A stretch of DNA of 63,457 nucleotides from Candidatus Omnitrophota bacterium (GTDB lineage: Bacteria; Omnitrophota; Gorgyraeia; Gorgyraeales; Gorgyraeaceae), in assembly GCA_018819285.1 (NCBI GenBank), contig JAHJQM010000023.1:1-63457 (forward strand), given 5' to 3'. The position numbers were made by a program, and so were the translations under genes. The notes beneath the pieces are model-generated. The model was given only the letters and a program-made list of their open reading frames with translations, ran no database searches and was not told the origin of the DNA. Shown here one piece after another: positions 1 to 8,528 of this stretch (its first letter is position 1; each line of letters opens with the position of its first letter).

Positions 1-2
1 GG

Positions 3-176
3 GATTTGAATAAGAATACAGCAGAAGAGATATGGAATGGCGAGATTTATCAAAAATTCCGGGCAAGGATGAAAAGTGACAATAAACCTTACGAATGCCT
101 GCATTGCCATCTTTTCCCAGGCCCCAAAAGATATGACACGAAGCTGAGTAATCAAAAAACGTATAAAAAACTATAG
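3..176 (+). CDS. Radical SAM/SPASM-like protein, C-terminal end only (partial)
   Basis: An open frame entering from the left edge ends at a TAG at 174-176 and is too short for the ORF track. The 57 visible residues include AEEIWNGEIYQKFR followed by CLHCHLFPG, the usual end of a SPASM-type radical SAM protein: a helix with an E-E-I-W-N core and then the last CxxC iron-sulfur ligands. The catalytic domain is outside the window, so substrate and exact family cannot be given. It lies 30 bp upstream of a second radical SAM gene, so the two are probably co-transcribed. Confidence 0.6.
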   Translation, partial: DLNKNTAEEIWNGEIYQKFRARMKSDNKPYECLHCHLFPGPKRYDTKLSNQKTYKKL

Positions 177-206
177 TATAGCAGCGATAACCTTATTTAA
201 TATAAA

Positions 207-1640
207 ATGAAGATAACTTTGATATACCCGGGTATTACCGAGAGTGGTTTTAATAATCTTAAAGGCAATGAGGGTAGCTGGATTAACCATGGCCTTTGTT
301 CTTTGAGTGCGATCCTCAAGAAGAATGGACACAAGGTTTCTTTGATAGACTTGAGGATTCTTTCCGACTGGGATCATTTCGCATCATTGATAAAAAATTC
401 CGACGCTGATCTCTTCGGTATAACCGTGATGAGCGTTGATCTTAATGCTGCCAATCAGTGCACGGAAATAATAAAGAAAGCTAACAGCAAAAAACCTGTG
501 GTTTTCGGCGGAGCACATCCTTCTATAGCTCCGGAAGATACACTGAAGAATGCTTACATTGACCATGTGATTTGCGGAGAAGGAGAAATCACATTTTTAA
601 ATTTGGTAAATGATTTAGCTTTGGGACATAAATCTGAGCGTTTGATTGAGGGACAGAGGCCCGAGTTAGATGAGTTGCCGTTTGTAGACAGGGAACTTTT
701 TTCCGCGCGGGAAGAGCCGTTTGTAGGATTCCTAAAAGCCCCTTTTGTGACGATCATCGCCGGAAGAGGGTGTATTTATAACTGTAATTACTGCCAACCT
801 GCGGAAAAGAAGATTTTTGGACATAAAGTGCGCAGGCGGTCAGTGGCGAATGTAATTCTTGAACTTAAGGAGCTGCATTTAAAATTAGGTTTCAATAGCT
901 TTATGTTCCATGACGATTGCTTAACTGAGGATAAAAAATGGATAGAAGATTTTTGCGCTGAATACCAAAAAACCTCGTTTAAGAAACAATTTGTCTGTCA
1001 GAGCAGGGCTGATCTAGTCTGTAAAAATAGGCACTTAATAAAGATGCTTAAAGACATCGGCTTAGATTTAATGATTATTGGTTTTGAAAGCGGCAGCCAA
1101 CGCATGCTTGATTTTATTGGAAAGGGGACAAGGGTAGAGCAGAATTTTGAGGCTGCCGAAATATGTCATAAACTGGGAATCAAGATATGGGCTAATTATA
1201 TGCTGGGACTTCCAGGTGAGACCAAAGAAGAGCAAAGGATGACACTGCAGATGATAAAGAAAATTAGGCCATATCATTGTAGCCCTGCTTATTATACGCC
1301 TCACCCGGGAAGCAGACTTTTTGATTATTGCTTGGAAAACGACTTATCGCTTATTAAAAAACCCGAAGATTATCGTAGAAATACGTATGAACCGAAGATT
1401 AAAGGAATTGATTATGAATATCTCAAGGACATCCTTTACGAATCTGTTTCTTACGGAGAAGATTCAAGTGGAAGATATGGGGTAAAAAAAGTTAAATACT
1501 TTTTACAGAAAAGAGGAATTTCTATTAAGTTACCTAAGATTTTATCTTTAAACAAGGTAAAGGATAAAATCAGTTCAGCAGGCCGGGATTGTAAAGGCAA
1601 AATTCATATGTTTAACTGGTTTGGAAGGCCTAAAAAATAG
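207..1640 (+). CDS. B12-binding-domain radical SAM protein
   Basis: 477 aa. The N-terminal part (about residues 1-140) looks like a cobalamin-binding Rossmann domain, with a GITVMS strand and VVFGGAHPS. The radical SAM domain follows, with the cluster-binding motif CIYNCNYC (Cys189, Cys193, Cys196). The C-terminal tail is basic and unassigned. Such proteins methylate or rearrange unactivated carbons in lipid, sugar or antibiotic pathways. The substrate here is unknown, but it sits at the head of a polysaccharide locus. The ATG at 207 has no strong Shine-Dalgarno sequence; the start is chosen for the complete B12 domain. Confidence 0.8.
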   Translation: MKITLIYPGITESGFNNLKGNEGSWINHGLCSLSAILKKNGHKVSLIDLRILSDWDHFASLIKNSDADLFGITVMSVDLNAANQCTEIIKKANSKKPVVFGGAHPSIAPEDTLKNAYIDHVICGEGEITFLNLVNDLALGHKSERLIEGQRPELDELPFVDRELFSAREEPFVGFLKAPFVTIIAGRGCIYNCNYCQPAEKKIFGHKVRRRSVANVILELKELHLKLGFNSFMFHDDCLTEDKKWIEDFCAEYQKTSFKKQFVCQSRADLVCKNRHLIKMLKDIGLDLMIIGFESGSQRMLDFIGKGTRVEQNFEAAEICHKLGIKIWANYMLGLPGETKEEQRMTLQMIKKIRPYHCSPAYYTPHPGSRLFDYCLENDLSLIKKPEDYRRNTYEPKIKGIDYEYLKDILYESVSYGEDSSGRYGVKKVKYFLQKRGISIKLPKILSLNKVKDKISSAGRDCKGKIHMFNWFGRPKK

Positions 1641-1689
1641 CGTTGCTTTCTAAAAAAATATTTCTGATATATCAATTATCTTTGTAAAC

Positions 1690-2116
1690 ATGTTGAACAA
1701 ATCCAGAAAAATCATATACGTTATAATATCTGCAACATTACTAATAATTTTTAGTGTTGCAGTAGGCGAATTCGCATGTCGGGCAAGAACAAACTTTCTC
1801 AAGGTTAATGGAAGAGTACTTTAATACAAAGAAAAAAGGCAATAAATATGAAGTGTTAATTTCTCTTATCATAGCACCTAGCAGAGGTCTGCGTTATTTA
1901 TCAACTTGTGGTTACGAGAGATTAGCGGCACAAAATAATTTTAAATTCATAGTAGTAATTTTCCCTCAAAGGTTCCAGGTTCAAAAAGAAGACTGGAAGA
2001 TGACTGTAGAAAGATACGGTTTAAGGCCAGAATGTTTCGATTTAATGAAACCCAATAGATTGATATCAGATTACTGTAAGAGGAACGGTATTATCTGTAT
2101 TGATCCAACCGTATAA
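1690..2116 (+). pseudogene. Decayed SGNH-hydrolase-like membrane protein, frameshifted and truncated
   Basis: Two pieces lie in different frames. Frame 1 from ATG 1690 gives a basic start, a hydrophobic segment (IIYVIISATLLIIFSVAV) and GEFACRAR, typical of the membrane anchor of AlgX/SGNH-type cell-surface acyl-transfer or hydrolase proteins, and stops after 44 codons. Frame 2 (1808-2116) gives FIVVIFPQRFQV and NGIICIDPTV, which look like late core strands of the same fold, then a stop. The central catalytic portion and the C-terminus are absent. I read it as a gene that lost its middle and end. The ORF track shows only the second piece. Moderate confidence in the family. Confidence 0.45.
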
Positions 2117-2129
2117 TCACGGATAACTG

Positions 2130-3806
2130 ATGGTCATGCGAATTTCTTTATTACCATATAAGAAGAATACGTTATTTTTACTTTCATTAATTTGTTTATG
2201 GTTATTCCATTTAATAAATAATTATATTTGGCTGAAGCTGGACAACTATCCTTTGTTATGGGACGCCGGAGCTTATTATTTGGATAGCTTAGTTTTATTC
2301 GATTACATTAAGCATCTTTCCATACCTTCTCTATTAAATGCAATAAAAGTGGGGGGGCAATACCCCCCCCTTGTGCCATTCCTCGTATCTTTATCTTACA
2401 TAATTTTTAATAGGACAGAAGATGCGGCGGTTTTTATAGGAAACGGTATTTTTTTAGGTATACTCATATTCTCAATTTATGGAATTGTTAAGAATATTTA
2501 TAACAAAAAATCTGGTGTTTTAGCTGCATTTTTGGTAACCATGTACCCGATTATTTTTGGGCATTCAAGAGTTTTTATGTATGATTTGCCAGTTACTGCA
2601 GTTGTTTGCTTGAGCATATATATTTTTCAAAAAACCGATAATTTTAAAAAAACAGGATATTCTTTACTATTCGGAATCACTTTTGGGTTAGGGTTGCTTA
2701 CTAAGTTCTCTTTTCTTTTATTCTCCACAAGTGCCATTTTTTATTATGGTTATAGGAATTGTTCTAAAGTAGCGGGTTATATCTTAAAGGGCAGATTTTT
2801 TTTGAGCATAAGTAGCTATTTAAAACAGATAAAAAATTTATTTATTGCTGCATTGATAACGGCTATTTTAGCATCTATATGGTACATTCCTAATTTTGCC
2901 CGTTTTTTACAGGCTATCTTTATATACCCGGAGACTTGCAGGGAGGTGAGTCCGCTGACATTCAGTTTTGCGTCAATCTCTTATTATTTTTTTAGATCTA
3001 TAAATTATCAAATTTCTTTCTTTTTATTTTTAATATTTGTTATTGGGCTTTTTTATTTTATAAGGCTAAGGCTGAAAAATAAATTATTTTTAATTTTTTG
3101 GGTATTATTTTCGTATATAGGATGTACCTTGGAAAATTATAAAAGCCCAAGATATACAATGCCTTATCTGCCTGCCATAGCAATTATTTCTTCTATAGGC
3201 CTTATGAGTATCCAGCATAAAAAGAGCAGGGTTATTATCACAACAATAGCGGTAATCATTTCTGTTGTACAATTTTTTACATATTCTTATGGCGCAAAAT
3301 TTTTTCCTTCATTCTTGAAAGTAGATTTTCCGACAAAATTCGCTGTGTTATCAAACGTAAATTCAATCATCCTGTTTAATCAGAAAGGCGGAGATAATCC
3401 CCTGGAACAAAACACTATTTTTAAAAAGGAAGATTGGAAAACAGAAGAAATATTGGATGTAATAGTAAATTCAAGCGGTAATATAAAAAATAAATCAATG
3501 AATGTTTTTATAATTCCAGATGACCCTAGAATACATAGCCCTTTAACGTCGCTGGCATACTTAAAAAGGCTGCCTTTTACTTTCCATGTGGGTTCTTGTG
3601 AGCATATCTCAACATCAAGAAGGGATGTTGTGATAACCAAAGATGGTAATTGGATGGTGCCTCCTTATTTTATGGAAAAAATAAATCAATCCGTGAACTG
3701 GTTTGAAGAAAATATCGGGGAGTTTACGCTAATCAAAAGGATTAATTTGCCTGATAATTCAAATCTTTTAATATACAAGCAAAATAATATAGAATTTTTA
3801 AAATGA
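2130..3806 (+). CDS. GT39-type (ArnT/PMT-like) membrane glycosyltransferase
   Basis: 558 aa integral membrane protein with about ten hydrophobic segments in the first 400 residues and a soluble C-terminal part. The first extracytoplasmic loop carries WDAGAYY, the acidic site typical of polyprenyl-phosphate-sugar-dependent transferases (GT39/GT83), and GGQYPPLVPF carries the family YPPL motif. It probably moves a sugar from a lipid carrier onto a glycan, lipid or protein outside the inner membrane. It starts at ATG 2130, with an in-frame ATG 6 bp later, and overlaps the next gene by 4 bp. The YPPL motif is encoded across a C8 run paired with a G7 run, a possible slippage site. Confidence 0.75.
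   Translation: MVMRISLLPYKKNTLFLLSLICLWLFHLINNYIWLKLDNYPLLWDAGAYYLDSLVLFDYIKHLSIPSLLNAIKVGGQYPPLVPFLVSLSYIIFNRTEDAAVFIGNGIFLGILIFSIYGIVKNIYNKKSGVLAAFLVTMYPIIFGHSRVFMYDLPVTAVVCLSIYIFQKTDNFKKTGYSLLFGITFGLGLLTKFSFLLFSTSAIFYYGYRNCSKVAGYILKGRFFLSISSYLKQIKNLFIAALITAILASIWYIPNFARFLQAIFIYPETCREVSPLTFSFASISYYFFRSINYQISFFLFLIFVIGLFYFIRLRLKNKLFLIFWVLFSYIGCTLENYKSPRYTMPYLPAIAIISSIGLMSIQHKKSRVIITTIAVIISVVQFFTYSYGAKFFPSFLKVDFPTKFAVLSNVNSIILFNQKGGDNPLEQNTIFKKEDWKTEEILDVIVNSSGNIKNKSMNVFIIPDDPRIHSPLTSLAYLKRLPFTFHVGSCEHISTSRRDVVITKDGNWMVPPYFMEKINQSVNWFEENIGEFTLIKRINLPDNSNLLIYKQNNIEFLK
2351..2370 (+). repeat. G7/C8 homopolymer hairpin inside the GT39 gene
   Basis: Seven G at 2351-2357 are followed after five bases by eight C at 2363-2370, giving a 7-bp all-GC stem inside coding sequence. 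The runs encode GGQYPP. Loss or gain of one base would shift the frame near residue 80 and abolish the protein. Confidence 0.8.
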
Positions 3807-4690
3807 CGAATATCTCCATAATTATAGTCACTTCTGATTCAGGCAAATATATTGAATCCTGCTTAGATTCTATTTTGTCGCAGGATTTTAAGGAGTATGA
3901 AATTATAGTAGTAGATAATGGTTCGAAAGACAGCACCATTCCTATTATTAGAAACAAATATTCAAATATTATCTTAATAGAGAATTTAGAAAATTTTGGG
4001 CCTTGCAAAGCCCGCAATCAAGGTATAAATAAAACAAGGGGCAAGTTTGTATTATGCCTTGATCACGATGTAAAATTATTAAGCAATTTTTTAACGAATA
4101 TTTATAAGGCAGTAGAAAGTAGGAATGGCATTGGCGCGGTTGGGCCTAAGATTTTAATGTCGGATGGTAAAATTATATATAGCGCCGGTATACATTTTTC
4201 TTACCTATGGAGATTCCATGATATAGGAGACGCAAAGATAGACATGCCAGAGTTCTGGCATAAAAAATATGTTGCCGGGGTATCAGCTGCAGCAGTTATT
4301 TATAGAAGAGAAGCATTGGAAACAATAAAACAGGATGGAGAATATTTTGACGAGGATTTTTTTTATCTTTTTGAAGATGTTGATATAAGTTGGAGGTTAC
4401 AGAAAATGGGTTGGAAAATATTATATACGCCGGATGCAGCATGTTTACATGTTAGCGGCAAATCACGCAAAAAAGATAAATTTTCCCAATATCTATCCAT
4501 GCGCAATAGATATTTGGCTATAATAAAAAATGAATCCTTATTTAGTTTACCGAAATTATTTGTTATTTTTTTTATCTATGATTTATGGCGGAATATGCTT
4601 ATGTTTATTACAAATGCCAGATATTTTTTAAGGGCATGTTATGAGACAGCAAAACTTTCTAAAAAGATGTTAAAAAAACGGTTCATATGA
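3803..4690 (+). CDS. Family 2 glycosyltransferase
   Basis: 295 aa. It opens with the GT2 nucleotide-binding strand NISIIIVTSDSG and the VVDNGSKDST motif. The metal-binding acidic motif is LDHDV near residue 90, and the catalytic-base region FLFEDVDISWRL lies near residue 190. The last 60 residues are hydrophobic/basic and probably membrane-associated, as in rhamnosyl/galactosyl transferases of the WcaA/RfbN type. The start overlaps the GT39 stop (ATGA) and the end overlaps the next start (ATGA), so the three genes are translationally coupled. Donor and acceptor sugars cannot be told. Confidence 0.85.
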   Translation: MTNISIIIVTSDSGKYIESCLDSILSQDFKEYEIIVVDNGSKDSTIPIIRNKYSNIILIENLENFGPCKARNQGINKTRGKFVLCLDHDVKLLSNFLTNIYKAVESRNGIGAVGPKILMSDGKIIYSAGIHFSYLWRFHDIGDAKIDMPEFWHKKYVAGVSAAAVIYRREALETIKQDGEYFDEDFFYLFEDVDISWRLQKMGWKILYTPDAACLHVSGKSRKKDKFSQYLSMRNRYLAIIKNESLFSLPKLFVIFFIYDLWRNMLMFITNARYFLRACYETAKLSKKMLKKRFI

Positions 4691-5919
4691 TATTCTTTTT
4701 TATAACTGTAATATTATGGGTTTCTTTTATACCAGCGCCTATTACTGATAGGTATAAGTATATAATATATCTAGTTTTAATCGTATGTTTAATAGGTTCA
4801 TTTATCAGGCTTAAGAATGTAAGATATTTTTTAAACGATAGATTTGATAAATTAGTGTGGTTGTTTTTAATGTGTAATTTTTTCAGCGCTTTATTTGCTT
4901 ATGATAAAAATGTGGCGTTCAAAAGATGCATAGATTTTATCATACCTTTCGTAACCATATATTTTATAGCCAGAAATGAGTTAAATAATAAAAGGATGAG
5001 GTTGCTTATTTATGTTTTGTTTTTTGCCGGAGCAACAGTTGGGGTTACGGCTATTTTAGAATTTATATTTAAGAGTAATATCATCTATGAAAAGTTAGTT
5101 TATAATCCTTTTTATAGGTGGTTTCTATTTTTATCAAGGGCTATGTCTACCATGATTCACCCTACGATATTAGGAACTTATCTCGCATGCTGCTTGCCGT
5201 GTTATTATTTTATAGCAGGCGTAGTTAAAAACAAGGCAAACAAGTTATTAACCATGCTGGGGGCCTTTTTCGTATTAACAGGGCTTATGGTCACATTTTC
5301 AAGGACAAGCTGGATTGTTGCATTAATTGGAACATTTTTTTATTTTTATAAGAAGAATAAAAAATTATTGCCAATCGTAATAGTTTTTATAAGTTTATTT
5401 AGCGTTGCTATTTTTGGTATAATAAAATTAAAACCAGTGCTTCGAGATAGGATTGATTATAGGAACGCAGATAATTATGTAAGATTAGAAAGATACTCGC
5501 TAACAATGAAAATGATAAAAGATCACCCTTTTGTAGGCGTAGGGCTTAATAATTATAGAAGTGTTTTTGATATGTATTATGGGCCTAATCAAGTGGATTA
5601 TAATGTTAAAATCCCGGATAACATGTATCTTATGATTGCAGGAGAATCCGGCTTAATTGGGGCTGGATTATTTTTGTTACTTTTATTTTATATAATAAAG
5701 AGAGGCTTTGTTCTGCTTAAAGATAAAGAAGATAAAAATTGGGAGGTAACGCTAACGCTTTTTTCAATAATTATCTGCATTTTAATACACATGATAAGCT
5801 ATGAGCTTTTTTATTGGACTGTCCCATTTTTTTTATTTTTATTATTGTTAGGAGGATTGATGAATTGTTGGAAATGCAATAAAAATAATACCACTGAGCT
5901 AGCAAGCAATTCACACTAA
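4687..5919 (+). CDS. O-antigen ligase/polymerase-like membrane protein
   Basis: 410 aa with about ten transmembrane segments. It carries the Wzy_C signature: a periplasmic loop with RLERYSLTMKMIKDHPFVGVGLNNY, where the arginine and the H-P-F-x-G-x-G pattern typify WaaL/Wzy-type enzymes using undecaprenyl-linked glycans. It starts at ATG 4687, overlapping the GT2 stop. It could be a polymerase or a ligase; sequence alone does not separate them. A second protein of this type lies downstream on the opposite strand. Confidence 0.75.
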   Translation: MIFFFITVILWVSFIPAPITDRYKYIIYLVLIVCLIGSFIRLKNVRYFLNDRFDKLVWLFLMCNFFSALFAYDKNVAFKRCIDFIIPFVTIYFIARNELNNKRMRLLIYVLFFAGATVGVTAILEFIFKSNIIYEKLVYNPFYRWFLFLSRAMSTMIHPTILGTYLACCLPCYYFIAGVVKNKANKLLTMLGAFFVLTGLMVTFSRTSWIVALIGTFFYFYKKNKKLLPIVIVFISLFSVAIFGIIKLKPVLRDRIDYRNADNYVRLERYSLTMKMIKDHPFVGVGLNNYRSVFDMYYGPNQVDYNVKIPDNMYLMIAGESGLIGAGLFLLLLFYIIKRGFVLLKDKEDKNWEVTLTLFSIIICILIHMISYELFYWTVPFFLFLLLLGGLMNCWKCNKNNTTELASNSH

Positions 5920-5972
5920 GTTTTTTCCAGAGAGATGCTGCCTTATCCCCAAATATAAAATTTCCAGCTGTA

Positions 5973-7184
5973 TTAAAATAGCAACCCCATTATTGCCCAC
6001 CAGATCAGACCTGTTTCAGGAATAAAATAAGTTATATCAATAAGATTATGCAAAAAAAATGTTAACGCTGCTAGAAAAACATAGCTTGATTTTAAAGCAT
6101 TTTTAGTTATGAACGCGATTGTTAAATAAAGCATGCTAATAAAACCCAGTATTCCTGTTTCTAGCCATAATTGAAGAAATACATTATGAGCATATTTAGT
6201 GCCAGTGCCCCATCCTAATGTATAGTATTTTAAAAATATTTGTTGAAAATTTCCAGGGCCTATTCCTATGAACGGATGATCTTTTATTATAGCCATAGCA
6301 GTTTTCCAGTAATTAAAACGCATGGATATGGAATTATGATGACTTCCTAAGTCTGTAATCCTATCCCAGCGGCCCAATATAATGAATAGCATTGTAAGGG
6401 TTATGCACGCAAAAGAAATAATTAATAGTACTTTGTGTTTTTTAATGGCATTATATGAGGTAAAAAATAAAATGATAAAAATGGCAATAAAACTTATCCA
6501 TGCCCCTAGCGATTTAGTTAACATAAGAGCAATGATTATTAAAGGAGGCGCAAAGAGCCATCTTTTATGCGATACTTGATTTTTTAATATAGCTAAAGCT
6601 AGAAAAAAGGCCATCAGTAAATAACCGCCTAAAATATTTGGCGAAGGGAAAGTGCCTATGGCTCTTTTGTTTATTAAAATATTTTTGGCATAAATGTTAT
6701 GAGGAGGGTTCAATAGGCTGCTATTTATTTTTTTAGCATACTCTATAGTGTACGAGTACCCCCAGATATATTGATATATAGAATAAACGCTTATTATCAA
6801 ACTAGCTATGACAATAGTTTTTATGATGGATTTTTTTTGGTTGGCATCAGCTTGAAGAACAGTAAAGAAAATGGCAATGTAGCTTGCAAACTTTAAAGTT
6901 TCTTTAATTGAATTCTGGATATTTATAGAAGTTATAGTGGAGATTAGATAAGCTGCTGAGAGCAATAATATCCAACCGTATTTAACTGCACAAGTTGCCG
7001 AAGGCAACTTGTGCAGTTTTATTAACGGCATGATTGTAATAATAGCAATAGTTATTATTGTTATCTCATAATAGAATTCAAATACAGGGTATGAAAGCCC
7101 TGAAACAAAAGGCCTGATAAAAAGCAGGGATAATAAGGGAATGAAAATAAGGGATGATAATGGTTTAGAATTTTTATTTTCCAT
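5973..7184 (-). CDS. Second O-antigen ligase/polymerase-like membrane protein
   Basis: 403 aa on the minus strand, converging on the previous polymerase. It has about ten hydrophobic segments and the same periplasmic motif (RFNYWKTAMAIIKDHPFIGIGPGNF). The hydrophilic stretch near residue 60 (KLHKLPSATCAVK) is encoded by a perfect 35-bp palindrome that looks like an inserted repeat tolerated by the reading frame. It probably polymerises a different glycan or ligates it to a carrier. Two such enzymes back to back suggest two glycans or a history of gene exchange. Confidence 0.75.
   Translation of the reverse strand: MENKNSKPLSSLIFIPLLSLLFIRPFVSGLSYPVFEFYYEITIITIAIITIMPLIKLHKLPSATCAVKYGWILLLSAAYLISTITSINIQNSIKETLKFASYIAIFFTVLQADANQKKSIIKTIVIASLIISVYSIYQYIWGYSYTIEYAKKINSSLLNPPHNIYAKNILINKRAIGTFPSPNILGGYLLMAFFLALAILKNQVSHKRWLFAPPLIIIALMLTKSLGAWISFIAIFIILFFTSYNAIKKHKVLLIISFACITLTMLFIILGRWDRITDLGSHHNSISMRFNYWKTAMAIIKDHPFIGIGPGNFQQIFLKYYTLGWGTGTKYAHNVFLQLWLETGILGFISMLYLTIAFITKNALKSSYVFLAALTFFLHNLIDITYFIPETGLIWWAIMGLLF
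6984..7018. repeat. 35-bp palindrome inside the O-antigen ligase-like gene
   Basis: Sixteen-base arms (AACTGCACAAGTTGCC and its exact reverse complement) flank a 3-base centre. It is fully within the minus-strand coding frame. It has the same total length as the intergenic 35-bp hairpin family but a different sequence. Confidence 0.75.
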
Positions 7185-7198
7185 GATATAATAAAATC

Positions 7199-7252
7199 AT
7201 GATATCAGTAATCATTGTAAATTACAACAGAGAAAAATTATTGAAAAACTGA
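7199..7252 (+). pseudogene. N-terminal stub of a GT2 glycosyltransferase
   Basis: ATG at 7199 opens MISVIIVNYNREKLLKN and stops at TGA after 17 codons. The peptide is nearly identical to the first 17 residues of the intact GT2 at 14645 (MISIIIVNYNRKYLLKD). The rest of the gene is missing, so this is a deletion scar or recombination remnant rather than a functional gene. Confidence 0.6.
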
Positions 7253-7269
7253 TGATACGCTTTATCGAA

Positions 7270-7298
7270 TAGCTCCAAGTTATATTTTTTTGGAGCTA
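7270..7298. repeat. Intergenic stem-loop upstream of GT4
   Basis: Nine-base arms TAGCTCCAA/TTGGAGCTA with an AT-rich loop containing a T-run. It sits in the 79-bp gap after the GT2 stub. The T-run is in the loop, so this is not a standard terminator. Confidence 0.4.
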
Positions 7299-7331
7299 TA
7301 ATGGGATCTCGTCTTATCTGAACGCTAAAAA

Positions 7332-8528
7332 ATGCCTTTAAAAATCGCATTATATTATCCTTATATCCATTTAAGAAGCGGTGTCGAGCGTACGATACTT
7401 GAAGTCTTGAAGCGCTCCAGACATGACTGGCATGTGTTTACTAATCTTTATGAAAAAGATACCACCTACCCAGAATTTGAGAATTTTAAATCCAGGATAA
7501 CGGAATTGAAAAAGATCTCCGTAGAGAGAAGTTATTTTAATACCTTAAGATCAGCATGGATTATCTTTAATCAGGAACTTCCTCTCGAAGGGTTTGATGT
7601 TTTATGCGTGCATAACGAAGGCCTGGGAAGCCTGATAAATTTCAAAAATAAGGATATAACTAAAATTTGCATCTGCTATACCCCATTAAAGGTTATATAT
7701 GACGCTGTCTTGAGGAGAGACTATATTTCTAAAAATTTACATAAGGCCATATTTTATTTTCCAGTTTATTTTTTATTCAAAGTAATAGATAAAAAGGCGT
7801 TTAAATTATATGCCCTGTGTTTTTGTATCAGCAAGGAAGTCAGGGGTAGGATTCTAAAAAATAACCTTCTGCCTGATTATAAATTAAAGGTTTTGAACCT
7901 TGGAGTTGACACAATGTATTTTTCAGGAAACACTGGATATGGGAATTATTTCTTCCACCCAACGCGTATAAAATGGTGGAAGAATATAGAATTATCTATA
8001 GAGGCGTTTAATATATTGCAGATGGAACACGAAGGATTACGTAATTTTAAACTTATAATAGCAGGAGAGCTGTATAAGACAAATAATAGTTATTATGAAA
8101 AATTAAAAAAGATGGCTGCTATGAATAAAAATATAATTATTACCATAAACCCTTCGGAAAAAGATATCCTGAATCTTTACAAAAATTGCCGTGCAGTTCT
8201 CTCAACTACCCTGAATGAAGACTTTGGCCTTACTGTGCTAGAGGGGTTTTCTTTTTCTAAGCCTGTTATTGCTATTAATAACGGTGGGCCAAAGGAGATT
8301 ATAAGAAATGGTATAACAGGATTTTTAAGTTCACCCGATGCAAGAGAATATGCATCTTATCTATGTAAGATAGCTATGGACGCGGAATTGCCAATGCAAA
8401 TGGGTAGTATAGGCAGGAAAGATGTAATAAAATATGACTGGAGCAATTTTATAAACTATATAGATGATTTTTTAGAAGACCTTGCGCTAAACAAAAGAAA
8501 AGGCATAGCCAGGAACCTTAAGTTGTAA
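7332..8528 (+). CDS. Family 4 (GT-B) glycosyltransferase
   Basis: 398 aa. The N-terminal domain starts MPLKIALYYPYIHLRSGVERT, a GT4 acceptor domain. The C-terminal donor domain has FHPTRIKWWKNIELSIEAF, then the EX7E motif within EDFGLTVLEGF, and NNGGPKEIIRNGITGFL. It transfers a nucleotide-activated sugar with retention at the cytoplasmic face. The last 73 bp overlap, tail to tail, the nucleotidyltransferase gene on the minus strand, so one or both C-termini were probably extended by loss of a stop codon. Confidence 0.85.
   Translation: MPLKIALYYPYIHLRSGVERTILEVLKRSRHDWHVFTNLYEKDTTYPEFENFKSRITELKKISVERSYFNTLRSAWIIFNQELPLEGFDVLCVHNEGLGSLINFKNKDITKICICYTPLKVIYDAVLRRDYISKNLHKAIFYFPVYFLFKVIDKKAFKLYALCFCISKEVRGRILKNNLLPDYKLKVLNLGVDTMYFSGNTGYGNYFFHPTRIKWWKNIELSIEAFNILQMEHEGLRNFKLIIAGELYKTNNSYYEKLKKMAAMNKNIIITINPSEKDILNLYKNCRAVLSTTLNEDFGLTVLEGFSFSKPVIAINNGGPKEIIRNGITGFLSSPDAREYASYLCKIAMDAELPMQMGSIGRKDVIKYDWSNFINYIDDFLEDLALNKRKGIARNLKL

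Noticed and set aside
1808-2116. Intact small protein of 102 aa
   Set aside because: It matches only the late part of a larger fold and the missing anchor lies just upstream in another frame, so a decayed gene is more likely.
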